Below are positions 1-9,230 of a stretch of 32,682 nt of DNA, one piece after another. Both the position numbers and the translations under genes were made by a program. Numbering within the stretch: the first letter of the stretch is position 1; each line of letters begins with the position of its first letter. Below the pieces are notes generated by a model. It saw nothing but the letters and a program-made list of their open reading frames with translations, was not told where the DNA came from and did no database searches. This DNA comes from Letharia columbiana (taxonomy: Eukaryota; Ascomycota; Lecanoromycetes; Lecanorales; Parmeliaceae), in contig NW_023501095.1 of assembly GCF_014066305.1 (NCBI RefSeq), forward strand, positions 305,001 to 337,682. Direction: 5' to 3'.

Positions 1-29
1 GCGGAGAATACTACTATAACTTAATCTAT

Positions 30-180
30 TATCTCTACTATATTAAGAAGTAAGAGAAGAAACTATAACAGGTAAATACGGAGAATACTACGGAGAAATC
101 AAGCGGCAATAAGGCTATCATCGTCAAGAATACGGCTCAGCTCTTTAAAATCCCACGTTATATACTCTTTACGATTTCAC
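30..180 (+). pseudogene. helix-turn-helix fragment, copy 1 (pogo/Tc1-like transposase N-terminus?)
   Basis: Allowing RIP-type stops, the frame through position 72 reads TTEKSSGNKAIIVKNTAQLF followed by KIPRYIL. The pattern KAxIxKxTAxLFxIPRxxL resembles the helix-turn-helix (psq type) at the N-terminus of fungal pogo/Tc1-like transposases, which binds the transposon ends. Only this part is present; no DDE catalytic domain is seen. It is the first of three tandem copies in the same orientation and the copy with most of its Gln and Ser codons intact. It is a fragment, not a working gene. The family call comes from memory of the motif and is moderate at best. Confidence 0.4.
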
Positions 181-279
181 ATTAAATTATTACTTAGTAA
201 GCGGAGAATACTACTATAACTTAATTATTTCACATTAAATTATTACTTAGTAAGCGGAGAACATTACTATAACTTAGTC

Positions 280-418
280 TATTATCCCCACTATATTAAG
301 GAGTAAGAGAAGGAACTATAATAGGCAAATGCGGAGAATACTACGGAGAAACCAAGCGGCAATAAGGCTACCATCGTCAAGAACACGGCTTAGCTCTTCA
401 AGATCCCACGTTATATTA
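280..418 (+). pseudogene. helix-turn-helix fragment, copy 2
   Basis: The same segment as copy 1, in the frame through position 325. It reads ENTTEKPSGNKATIVKNTA, then a TAG (a Gln codon in copy 1), then LFKIPRYI. Upstream in frame is YYPHYIKE, then stops at positions where CAA/CAG would be expected. GC content is higher than in the neighbouring element, and CA/CC dinucleotides remain, so this copy is the least RIP-affected of the three. After PRYI the homology stops at a TTAGTTACT-rich microsatellite. Confidence 0.4.
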
Positions 419-458
419 GTTATTTACTTAGTTAGTTACTTAGCTAGTTACTTAGTCT
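417..458. repeat. short (A)CTTAGTTAGTT microsatellite
   Basis: A run of imperfect TTACTTAGTTAGTTACTTAG units separates repeat copies 2 and 3 of the left flank. It replaces the downstream part that copies 1 and 3 share. Confidence 0.6.
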
Positions 459-473
459 AATACTCTATAAGAG

Positions 474-602
474 AAGAAGTAAGAGAAGGAACTATAATAG
501 ATAAATACGAAGAATATTACGAAGAAATCAAGCGGTAATAAGACTACTATCGTTAAAAATACAGCTTAGCTCTTTAAGATCCCACGTTATATACTCTCTA
601 TC
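474..602 (+). pseudogene. helix-turn-helix fragment, copy 3
   Basis: Third copy of the flank motif, in the frame through position 501. It reads KSSGNKTTIVKNTA, a TAG stop, then LFKIPRYIL. Compared with copies 1 and 2, nearly all differences are G-to-A or C-to-T, as expected from RIP. It lies closest to element A and is the most mutated copy, which fits RIP reaching outwards from the large repeat. Confidence 0.35.
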
Positions 603-689
603 GTTTTATATTAAATTATTACTTAGTAAGCGAAGAATATTACTATAACTTAATCTGCGATTATAATTAATTAAGCCTCTATAAAAGAA

Positions 690-733
690 ATATCGAATAA
701 TATATATTTAAACGAATTAAAATTATTCGATAT
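690..733. other. perfect 12-bp-arm hairpin beside the element end
   Basis: Arms ATATCGAATAAT (690-701) and ATTATTCGATAT (722-733) are exact reverse complements with a 20-nt loop. The structure ends 15 bp before the proposed left end of element A. Its role is unknown; it may be part of the target site context. Confidence 0.5.
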
Positions 734-747
734 CTTGCTCTAATAGC

Positions 748-953
748 TATTGACCGGAAAGATATAATATGATATAGGATATTAATCTGCCATATTATAC
801 TCTAATATAATATAAGTTATTAAGATTTATATAATCCTATATCTAGTATAATATAAGATCTTAGCGGAATATTCCACGGTATAATATATCTGTAATATTA
901 TACTATGAAATAATATATATATAAGATATTTTAATTGGGATTTCTATATTTAG
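748..953 (+). repeat. left terminal inverted repeat of element A
   Basis: About 206 bp pairs imperfectly with 20151-20369. Shared blocks, read inwards: CGGAAAGATATAATAT, AAGATCTTAGCGG-ATATTCCACGGTATA, TATCTGT(G/A)ATATTATACTAT, AATAATATATATATA and ATTTCTATATTTA. It keeps more CA/TG (TGACC, CTGCCAT, CCACGG, CTATGAA) than the interior. Confidence 0.8.
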
Positions 954-1345
954 AAGTAAATATTCTAATTATTATTCTAATTAATAATTACGCTAAATCA
1001 ATAAGATATAAAATTAAATGCGATTATATTTTATTACTCTATATATATAAAAGAAAGCGAGTTATATCTACTAGTAATAAGAAAAGCTTATCTTCTTCTA
1101 ATATTAGTTACGCGAAATCCGCCGGCACTTCGTAATTAAAATTATCGACGATAATTTTATATATCTATTATATATTTTCGATATCGCTATTTAATATAAA
1201 ATTATACGTATTATAATTATAACCTTTTTATTAAATCGCTAATTTAGGAAAGTTAATATATTTCTTAATATTCTCTTAAAAGTATTATAGCTTAATATAA
1301 TAAGCTATATTTCTCTAAGCTATCTTTTCGCGATATATAAAAAAA
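954..1345. other. subterminal region, no supported gene
   Basis: Between the left TIR and the first pseudogene. It matches B at 21720-22111 closely. One stop-free stretch of 66 codons occurs here in both copies but opens with TTG and has no protein-like support (see rejected items). No other signal is seen. Confidence 0.5.
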
Positions 1346-1935
1346 AGATTAGATATAGAAAGTATATAAAAGTATATTTAATGATTCTAGAATAGATTAA
1401 TAATATTTATAATAATAATTAAAATTAAGAATTAGATATATTTAAATAAGAGATAGTTTTATATTATTTATATAATAGCGATAATAATAATTAAGATTAG
1501 AATATTAATTTAGATAGCGTAACTTTCGTAGTAAACTTTTTATTACTATATATTAGATTAATTATATATAAATAAAAATTTATAATTTTATCTTTTAAAC
1601 GTAATCGCGTTTAATATTTTAAAATTTTTATAATAGCTCGATATTTATTAGCTAGCGCGTTAATATTATTATATCTAAGCTACGATAATACTTATTATTA
1701 AATTCTATATCACGCTCTTAAATAGCTTAAAAGATAAGATTTACTTAATTATTAGCGCGTATAATAAGATTATTCTTAATACTTATATCTTATTCAGCTT
1801 CGATATTATTTATTTCCTTTTAATCCGAGTTTTTATCTTTATCTATATATACGATAATTTACGCGATAAGCGAAACTCTAGACTTCTTCGTAATTACGCT
1901 CGCGTATTTTCTTTATATAATATTATTAAAATATA
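1346..1935 (-). pseudogene. unrecognised protein, paralogue 1 of a tandem pair
   Basis: On the minus strand, allowing TAA/TAG, one frame reads with few interruptions: IIVYIDKDKNSD near 1855, then NNIEAE, RDIEFNNKYYRSLDIIILTR, INIELL, NIKRDYV and IVIKSLLRKLRYLN near 1520. The same order of motifs appears in paralogue 2 about 2.5 kb away and in the B copy, with differences that are mostly transitions. Agreement of the amino-acid frame between paralogues supports real coding origin. No family is recognised. Stops fall where Gln (CAA/CAG) or Trp codons are likely, the usual RIP effect. Limits are approximate and no start codon can be chosen. It could be a DNA-binding or accessory protein of the element, but nothing in the sequence proves a function. 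Confidence 0.45.
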
Positions 1936-2009
1936 AGTTTATTAGAATAATAATTAGAATTAAAAATTACTTATTATTTATCTATTATATCTTATCTAAT
2001 CTACTTAAA

Positions 2010-3099
2010 AGCTTACTTCTATTATAATAACGATATATTAATATATTTAATTTTACGCTTTTTAATAATTATAATATAGTTAATAATTAAGATATCGACT
2101 TTTTTTACTTTTTTAACTAATTTCTTCTTAAACGTAAATATATTTATTCGCTATCGCGATTTCTTAATATTTTTATTTTAATTAAGCTTATCCTTCGCTT
2201 TTCGTTTTAATTAAGAATTTAATCGCCGTCTAATTAATCTATATTAAGACTTTTTAATATCGCTATTATTATTAATATTTATTATTTATTATAATAAATT
2301 ATTAGATTTAATCTTTTTTACTTTAATTATTATAAAAAGATAAATTAATAGATATATATAAAAGAATTAAAGGGCTTATACGGATATCTGCGAATACTAA
2401 GCTATTCTTAATTTTAATTAAAGCTCGTTTTATTAAAAAGTGCGTTAATTCTAGCAAGTATCGATATTAGAAATAAAGAGAATATATATTATACGCTATT
2501 ATAAGTGTGTTATTATAGAGTTTAATTTAAAGAATAATTATTTCTATAAAGATAGTAAGACTTAAAAATAAAAAAGTAAAAATAAAATATACGAAAATTT
2601 TAATAAGTTATAGTAGTTTAGCGCTAGTTAAATTAGATAAAAATAATTACTTACTAGCTCGCTCTTTTAAATCTTTTATTTTTTAATCTATATAAATTAT
2701 AATAATAACTATAATTATTATAAAAATAGCTAAGATTATATTAGATAATAGCGCTTAATAAGCGTAATTTATTTAAGCTTAAATCTTTAAAATTAAAGAG
2801 AAAGCGCTTTATTAATAGCTAATTTAAGCTAGATAATTTAAAGTAATCTAAAAATTTAGTATACGCGATAGATATCTAAGCTTTTCTTTCCTTCTTCTTC
2901 TTTTTTAAGACTTTCTTTTTTATATTAAATCTTCTTATTATTAAACTATCTTCTTTATATATTAGATTTCTATTTAAGTAATTTAATATTATTATAGTAA
3001 TATTAAAAGTATAATATAGTCGTTAAATTATATATTTATTCTTTATTTTTTAATAACTTTAAGCTAATATATAGATAGATTATATAAAGAGCTTAACTT
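2010..3099. other. degraded region, coding content unresolved
   Basis: It separates paralogue 1 from the next minus-strand reading region and is colinear with B 22777-23865. Blocks are clearly conserved between A and B (for example around 2380-2470 and 2790-2890), with transition differences. No frame could be followed with confidence. It may contain the rest of the minus-strand gene at 3.1-3.8 kb. Confidence 0.4.
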
Positions 3100-3780
3100 A
3101 TATATATTTAATTTATCGTTAATAGATCTTTAAAAAAGTTAATATTATTTTAGAGTACTAGATATAGCGTTAAAATAAAGTCTTTATTAGATATTATCGT
3201 CGCTTTAATCGCTATCGCCGCCGCTTTAATAAATATCGCCTTTATTTTAATAGTATTAAGGCGTCGATAGAAATTAGATAATATATTCTTTTAATTATTA
3301 TTATATTTATTATATATAATTAACGCGAGCTATAGCTTAAGCTTTACGCGAGATTTATTATTATTAAAAATTAACTAATTTTATAATCTTAAAACTTTTC
3401 TTTTAATACTTAATTTATTAAATTATATTTAATTAAAATCTATTAAAACGCTATTATATTTAAAGATTTACTTTTAAAGCATTATATAAGATAATAGAAG
3501 TCTTTCTAATTCGTTAGTTTAAGAGTAAATCTTTTATTACTATACTTTATAATTAACTCTAATAATCTCTATTTAAATAGATATTTATCTTTATATAATA
3601 TATAAAAAGCGAGTTATATTATAGAAAAAGAATCTAAATCTCATAATTATCTTAGCTAAGTCGTTTAAATTAAAGATAAAAATATATTTATCTTTAGCTA
3701 TTAAATTAATTAATTATTATAAATATAATTATAAGATATAATTATATATTATTAATTATCTTAATAATTATAAAAAGCGT
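3100..3780 (-). pseudogene. unrecognised protein with Lys/Asn-rich helical-looking segment
   Basis: A minus-strand frame reads, from about 3700 down to 3120: DKYIFIFNLNDLAKIIMRFR, then FFFYNITRFLYII, ELERLLLSYIML, FNKLSIKRKVLRL, KSRVKLKL, ALIIYNKYNNN, then ILSNFYRRLNTIKIKAIFIK and ATIISNKDFILTLYLVL. Stops are TAA/TAG only and sit where Gln/Trp codons are plausible. Copy B shows the same frame. The composition (mixed charged and hydrophobic residues, few stops per 100 codons) is more protein-like than expected of this AT-rich sequence in other frames. No known family is recognised. The gene may extend further on either side; it sits between two paralogous minus-strand genes. Confidence 0.4.
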
Positions 3781-3871
3781 AAGAGAAATAAAATTATATA
3801 ATTAAGTATTTATAAACTTTCCTCTTTTAAGTATTTATTTTAATTTAGAGTTTAATCGCTATCTAATTAAA

Positions 3872-4480
3872 AAAAGGGTGAGATATAAAAAATATATAAA
3901 AGTATATTTAATAATTCTAGAATGGATTAATAATACCTATAATAATAATTAGAATTAAGAATTAAATATATTTAAATAAGAGATAGTTTTATATTACTCG
4001 TATAATAGTAAGAGTAGTAATTAAGATTAAAGTATTAATTTAGATAGCGTAGCTTTCGTAATAGACTTTTTATTATTATATATTAAATTAATTATATATT
4101 AATAAAGATTTATAATTTTATTTTTTAAATATAATCGCGTTTAATATTTTAAGATTTCTATAATAGCTCGATATTAATTAGTTAGTATATTAATATTATT
4201 ATATTTAAATTATAATAAAGCTTATTATTAAATTTTATATCGCGCTTTTAAATAGCTTAAAAGATAAAGTTTATTTAATTATTAATATATATAATAGAAT
4301 TATTCTTAATACTTATATCTTATTTAGCTTCGATATTATTTATACTCTTATAATCTAAGCTTTTATCTTTATCTATATATATAATAATTCGCGCGAAAAG
4401 TAAAACTCTAAACTTTTTTTAAATTATACTCGCGTATTTTTTTTATATAATACTATTAAAATATAAATCTACTTATTAAA
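3872..4480 (-). pseudogene. unrecognised protein, paralogue 2 of a tandem pair
   Basis: This is the second copy of the gene at 1346-1935; nucleotide similarity spans about 3872-4560 against 1346-2010. The minus frame reads ARIIIYIDKDKSLDYKSINN, then IEAK, DISIKNNSIIYINN, RDIKFNNKLYYNLNIIILIY, INIELL, NIKRDYI and IIIKSLLRKLRYLN, then continues through NYYSYYYTSNIKLSLI. The shared frame and motif order with paralogue 1 support an old tandem gene duplication inside the element, made before RIP and present in both A and B. Function is unknown. The lack of an open frame and the many TAA/TAG codons show it is dead. Confidence 0.45.
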
Positions 4481-4899
4481 ATTATAATTAGATTTAGAAA
4501 TTACTTATCGCTTATTTATTATATTTTATCTAATCTATTTAAGAGCTTACTACTTACTTCTATTTTCTTATTAAATCTATTAATTAAATTAAAGTTTATA
4601 TCTTATTTTTATATAAATATCTAATCGCGTATTAAATAATATCTTATTATTTAAAACTTTTAAATATAATCTAGCTGAGAAAAGAATCTATTATATAAAA
4701 AATTATAAATCGCGATATATATTTTCGTAGTAATAGAGAATTCTAATTATCTTTATAATTATCGTTATTTAAAGATAATTATAATAGCGAAAAATATTTA
4801 TATTCTTATTTTTAATCTAGAATTAGAATTATATAACTAGCTTATTAAGATTTTAGATTTAAATAATTTATATCTTTATAAAAGCGCTTAAATCGCTTA
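4481..4899. other. intergenic stretch with a conserved stem-loop
   Basis: No gene is supported. It contains the hairpin at 4744-4781. It also contains a run of about 95 bp around 4630-4730 that appears identical in B (25392-25490) and retains CTGAG despite RIP elsewhere. Confidence 0.5.
4744..4781. other. stem-loop, 11-bp arms, conserved in both copies
   Basis: Arms TAATTATCTTT (4744-4754) and AAAGATAATTA (4771-4781) are perfect reverse complements. Both arms are kept exactly in element B (25510-25520 and 25537-25547), while the loop differs by transitions. It could be a terminator between genes or a chance AT-rich palindrome. Confidence 0.5.
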
Positions 4900-6150
4900 A
4901 GTATATTAGTAATATTCTTATATATTAATTTAATACTAATAAGCTTAAAAGCCTCTTATATCTCTTCGCTCGCCTTATTAAATATAAATTTATATTTTAT
5001 TATATTATAATTTTTAGATTACTATCTAGCCGATTCTAATAGCGATATTTATTCTTTTTTATTCTTAAGCGCTTATACTATATAATTTCTAAAAACTATA
5101 TATTTTATTCTAATAAAAAATATATATAAGAGAAGAAGATAGTAAACTTTCTTAAACTTTATAATCTAAGATTTCTTATAAGTAAGTTTAATATAAGTAA
5201 GATTAGTATATAAATAACGAGTTTATTTAAATATAAATTAGAATATTAAAATTAAAATTAATATAGAGAAAAACTTATATTAGTAAATATTATTTTAGCG
5301 ATTCTTTTTTAAGAAAATTTTTATAAATTATATAAGACTCCTACGTAATAAGAATAGATATTCTTTTAAGAGTTTATTATATCTTCGAAAATTCCTAGAT
5401 ATTTAATCTTCTTTCTAATAGATTTAATTATAATTTATTATACTCGTTATTATAGTAAAAAGATATCGATAAATATTTAATCTCTTTATACTTATATCTT
5501 ATTTATTAACGTTATTTAAAAATCTATATTCTCTAAAAAAAGTTAAGAGTTTTTAAATCGCTTAATTTTTTAATTAATAATATTTAATTATATATCGATA
5601 ATTATATCTTTATCTTCTTTCTTTATATCGAGCTACTTATTACGCTCTATATTAATATTCTTAATAAAATCTAGAATTAAAACTATATCTAGCGGATCTA
5701 ATCGTTTATAAAATTTATTATCTTCGATATAATATATAAAATATTACGCGTAAATATTAGCTATAATATTAGAAAGATATTAGAATAATTATAATAATAA
5801 TTAGAATTTATAGTAAGTATATTAGTTATATATAATATATTCGATAATTCTCTTTTTTATTTTCTTCTTTTTCTTAGAAATAACTATTTAATATTTTAAG
5901 AAAGCTAGAAATCTTTTCTTAACTATTTATTTCGCTATCGTATTCATATTATTTTATTTTCTTAAGATTACTTTTAATAATTTATATATATTTAGACTTA
6001 CTAAATACTAGCGCGACTTTACTATATTCTTATTTCTAAAATATTTATTTATTATTTTTTATATCTTACTATTATTTAAGCTCTTAAAATATTCTTATTT
6101 TTTTAGAGATAATATAATAGGGTAAATTAAAGTTATTATCTTTATTAATA
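4900..6150 (+). pseudogene. plus-strand coding-like region, unrecognised
   Basis: Plus-strand frames with few stops are seen in pieces. Near 5150 one reads IVNFLKLYNLRFLISKFNIS, then EKLILVNIILAILF. Near 5756-6130 another frame reads FIVSILVIYNIFDNSLFYF, FLNYLFRYRIHIILFS and ALKIFLFF. The pieces are in different frames, so there are introns, indels or more than one gene. All stops are TAA/TAG. The same pieces exist in B with transition differences. No family is recognised; part of the middle would be rich in Pro/Ser/Gln if C-to-T changes were undone. Weakly supported: in such AT-rich sequence a false frame is easy to read. Confidence 0.28.
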
Positions 6151-6896
6151 ATATTAACTTTTATAATATTAAGAAATAATAGAAAGTACGTAAATTTACT
6201 TATTTAATTAAATTCTTATTTAAAATAATTATAACGATAAAGTAATAGTATATTATAAGATATTAAAAAATATATTATAAAGAGTATATTAGTATTATAA
6301 TAGAAATAATAAGAAAATTTAAATAGAATTATATTACTATAGAAGATAATATAATTAGAAAAAGTATTAGAAAAGGCTAAAATATAAAAAAATTTAAGAA
6401 TACGCTATCAAAAAAACAGGCTAGTTTACTAGCGCGTTTTCGCATTTTTTCGAAATCTTATTTATAAAAATATTCGATACTAATTTTCAATATTATAAAG
6501 TCGGATTTTAATTAAATTTTTTTAAATTTAATAATCTAACTAGAATAGTTAAGGATTATTATCGATAATAAACTTTTTCTAGCTTTTATATAATAATAGA
6601 CGTTTATTTTAAGCTTCTAATAATTTAGATCTAAAAATCTTATAAGGTAAATTTATCTTTTTTAAGATTTTATTTTATACTTTTAATTTATTATACGCAT
6701 TTTCTCTTTTAAAGAATTATTAGAAAGATAATTAGAATATTAATTAAATCGCTTACTTTTAGAATATTATTTATTTTATATTTATATTTAAAAAAATATA
6801 GTAATAAATATAAATACTTTTAATTAAGAATTTTTATTAATAAACTTTTAATTAGCTATTTAATTTTTTAATTCTAAAGTAATATCGAGTTAATTA
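6151..6896. other. degraded region, with an unusually conserved island
   Basis: No gene could be followed. It contains the 33-bp A/B-identical island at 6411-6443 and one copy of the dispersed TTAGAAAGATAATTAGAA motif at 6720-6737. It probably includes the 5' part or upstream region of the gene that starts in the 24-bp repeats. Confidence 0.4.
6411..6443. other. 33-bp island identical in A and B, keeps CA and GC
   Basis: The stretch AAAAAACAGGCTAGTTTACT followed by AGCGCGTTTTCGC is the same in both copies (B 27183-27215), while the surroundings differ by many transitions. It contains the inverted repeat CTAGT-TT-ACTAG and a surviving CA. Selection cannot be shown; it may simply be a stretch RIP missed in both copies. 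Confidence 0.55.
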
Positions 6897-7112
6897 GAAG
6901 ATTCTAAAAGCGATAAACTAGAAAGTTCTCGAAGTAATTAATTAGAAAGTTTTAAAAATATTTAATTAGAAAGTTCTCGAAGTAATTAATTAGAAAGTTC
7001 TAGAGATAATTAGTTAGAAAGTTCTCGAAATAATTAATTAGAAAATTCTAGAGATAATTAATTAGAAAGTTCTAGAAGTAATTAATTATAAAATTCTAGA
7101 AATAATTAGCTA
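6897..7112 (+). repeat. nine 24-bp tandem units (8-codon coding minisatellite)
   Basis: Units such as GAAAGTTCTCGAAGTAATTA-ATTA repeat at exactly 24 bp, nine times, from GAAGATTCT at 6897 to 7112. The period is a multiple of three. In frame each unit reads E-S/N-S-R-S/D-N-stop(Gln)-L. Copy B has nine units as well at 27669-27884. Confidence 0.85.
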
Positions 7113-8370
7113 ATAGATTTAGATAGTAATTCGCTAATAAATATAATTATATTAGAAAAAGAAGAAATAGACTTTACTACGAAAAAAGTTTAAAATTAAA
7201 AATTTCTAATATATAATAAGAATAGTAATATTACGATTTAATAATAAGTTTTATAACGAATTTATATAAGTTTATTAATTTTAATATATAAGTAATTAAT
7301 ACAATTAGAAGAAGAAGAGATAATTTTTATAATTTTAATTATTATAATAAGAGAGAGTTTAGATATAATCTTCTTTTTTTTAATTATTATTATAATTATC
7401 TAACTTTCTAAATTAGATAAACTTATAAATACGTTATTAATAAGAATAAAGAGTTAATATATATATTTAATAACGATATATTCGATAATAATAATATAAC
7501 TCTATTTTAAGATTAAACTATCTTTTAAGATTAAGATATTATTTATAAAAATAGAAATTTTAATAATATATATAATAAAAATATTAAAATCGTAGTAATT
7601 AAAGGATATCTATTTATAAATAAGTTATTAAAAATAAATAAATATAGTAAAAAACTTAGAAAGAAAAAATCTAATATACTTTTAGCGGCGGCTATAATAG
7701 ATAAAAGAATATCTCGAATATTATTAATAATAAAAGTAGCTAGAAAATTAAGTAATAAGACTTTTAGAAAATCTACTATAAGCGAAAAGGATATAAGTAA
7801 GAGAAAAAGCGTTATTAGTTATATATTTAAAGTAAGAAAAATATATAGATATTACTTAAATAGTAAATTTAGTTTTATATATATTTCTAATTATCTTTCT
7901 AATTATAGTCTATTAGCTATTATCCTTCGCGAAATTAAATACTTTTAGAAATCGACTACGCTATTAATTTCGAAAGTTTTATTTTAAAAATTTATTTAAG
8001 AAATTTCGTTAGATATAATAGATAAAATTGAGAATAATATTAAGTATCGTTAATAAAGTTCTACTATCGAGGCGATATAAAAGATAATAAAATCTTTTCT
8101 ATCTAATAATTTTTTAAGTAAGACTTTTTATTATTTTTATATGAAATTTATTAATAATAGAATATAGATATTTAACTACTAGCAATTTATAGTAAACGCG
8201 TAATATTATAGATTAAGAATATATTACTTTTATATAGACTTCTAAAATTATATAATATTAAGCTATACGTAAGTATAAAGATAGATTAAAAGCTTATAGT
8301 TTAATTTAGATAGACTATTAAACTACTATAAATAATAGAATAAAAAACTTTATAATTAAATTATTAACTT
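6897..8370 (+). pseudogene. unrecognised protein with N-terminal 8-residue repeats
   Basis: The region opens with nine 24-bp units read as ESSRSNQL-like repeats. It continues in frame as LIDLDSNSLINIIILEKEEI and an acidic LEEEEI stretch. After a frame change (intron or indel) before 7661, a long frame with few stops reads NILLAAAIIDKRISRILLII, KSVISYIFKVRKIYRYYLNS, KFSFIYISNYLSNYSLLAII, IESL-like segments and FYYFYMKFINNRI near 8140. Stops are TAA/TAG only. The same structure is present in B at 27669-29140, with equal repeat number. This is one of the clearer coding relics in the element. The family is not recognised; the repeat-plus-acidic N-terminus followed by a globular part suggests a regulatory or structural protein, but that is speculation. 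Confidence 0.5.
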
Positions 8371-8431
8371 TCTTAATTTATAACGTAATTCTTAATTATA
8401 ATATTACTTATAAGATTATATTCTACTTTAA

Positions 8432-9230
8432 ATTCTAGTTATCTTTAAAATTAATATTATATAATATATTTAATTTATAATTTAAAAGATTTATATTATA
8501 CTAAAGAATTAATAATTTTTATTATTATATAATTATTTATATTGTAATTATAGTTTTAATATAAATATATATTATATTTTCTTATCTAATTATTAATAAT
8601 TATATATTTTTATAGATTCTTATTATTATATTAAAAAATAAAAGATTTTATTAAAATTTATATATATTTAATTATTATATTAATCCTCGATTTAGAATTC
8701 TAATTATCTTTATAATTAATATTATATAAAATTATTAAATTATAATTTTAAAAAATTATATTATATTAAAAAATTAAAATAAATTATTATTATAAAACTA
8801 TCTATATTATAATAATAGTTTTAATATAGAAATATATTTATTATACTTACTTATTTAATTAATAAATACTATATTTATATAATAGATTCTTATTATTATC
8901 TTAGAAAATAAAAGATTTTAATTAAAATCTATTAGATATTTATTTATTATATTAATCTTAGATTTATATTTAACTTAGAATTCTAATTATCTTTATAATC
9001 AATACTATATAAAGTATTTAATTTATACTTTTAGAAAATTATATTATATTAAAAATTATATTCTATTAAATTATAAAAAAATCTATTATTATAAAATTAT
9101 AAGTATTATAAGTATAGTTTAAATATCTTATTTTCTTATTTAATTAATAAGTATTATATTTAATAATAGATTTCTATTATTATCTTAAAAAATAAAAGAT
9201 TCTATTAAAATCTATAAGATATTATATTTT
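8432..9230. repeat. three tandem ~263-283-bp units, extremely AT-rich, non-coding
   Basis: Units start at about 8432, 8695 and 8978 with (G)AATTCTAATTATCTTTATAA. Each also contains TTATATTATA(C/T)TAAA-, AATAATAGTTTTAATATA-, TTAATTAATAAGTATTATAT- and AAAATAAAAGATTTTATTAA-type blocks in the same order. The whole array has almost no CpG. It is nearly identical in B (29199-29995). It follows the gene ending near 8370 and precedes the gene at 10.2 kb, so it may be an intergenic control or structural region. Confidence 0.75.

Larger units (their letters stand above)
1..660. repeat. three tandem ~200-bp repeat units in the left flank
   Basis: Three direct copies of one unit lie at about 1-226, 227-418 and 460-660. 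Each has GCGGAGAATACTACTATAAC-like and AGATCCCACGTTATAT blocks. The junction of copies 1 and 2 repeats a short TTTCACATTAAATTATTACT segment. Copies 1 and 2 still hold many CA, TG and CC dinucleotides; copy 3 is more AT-shifted. The array begins at the window edge, so more copies may lie to the left. It is outside element A. Confidence 0.85.

Noticed and set aside
935..1135. 66-codon open stretch on the plus strand
   Set aside because: It opens with TTG, is not a plausible fungal start, overlaps the TIR edge and has a biased Ile/Leu/Tyr/Lys content driven by AT richness. Similarity to the B stretch only reflects the DNA repeat.
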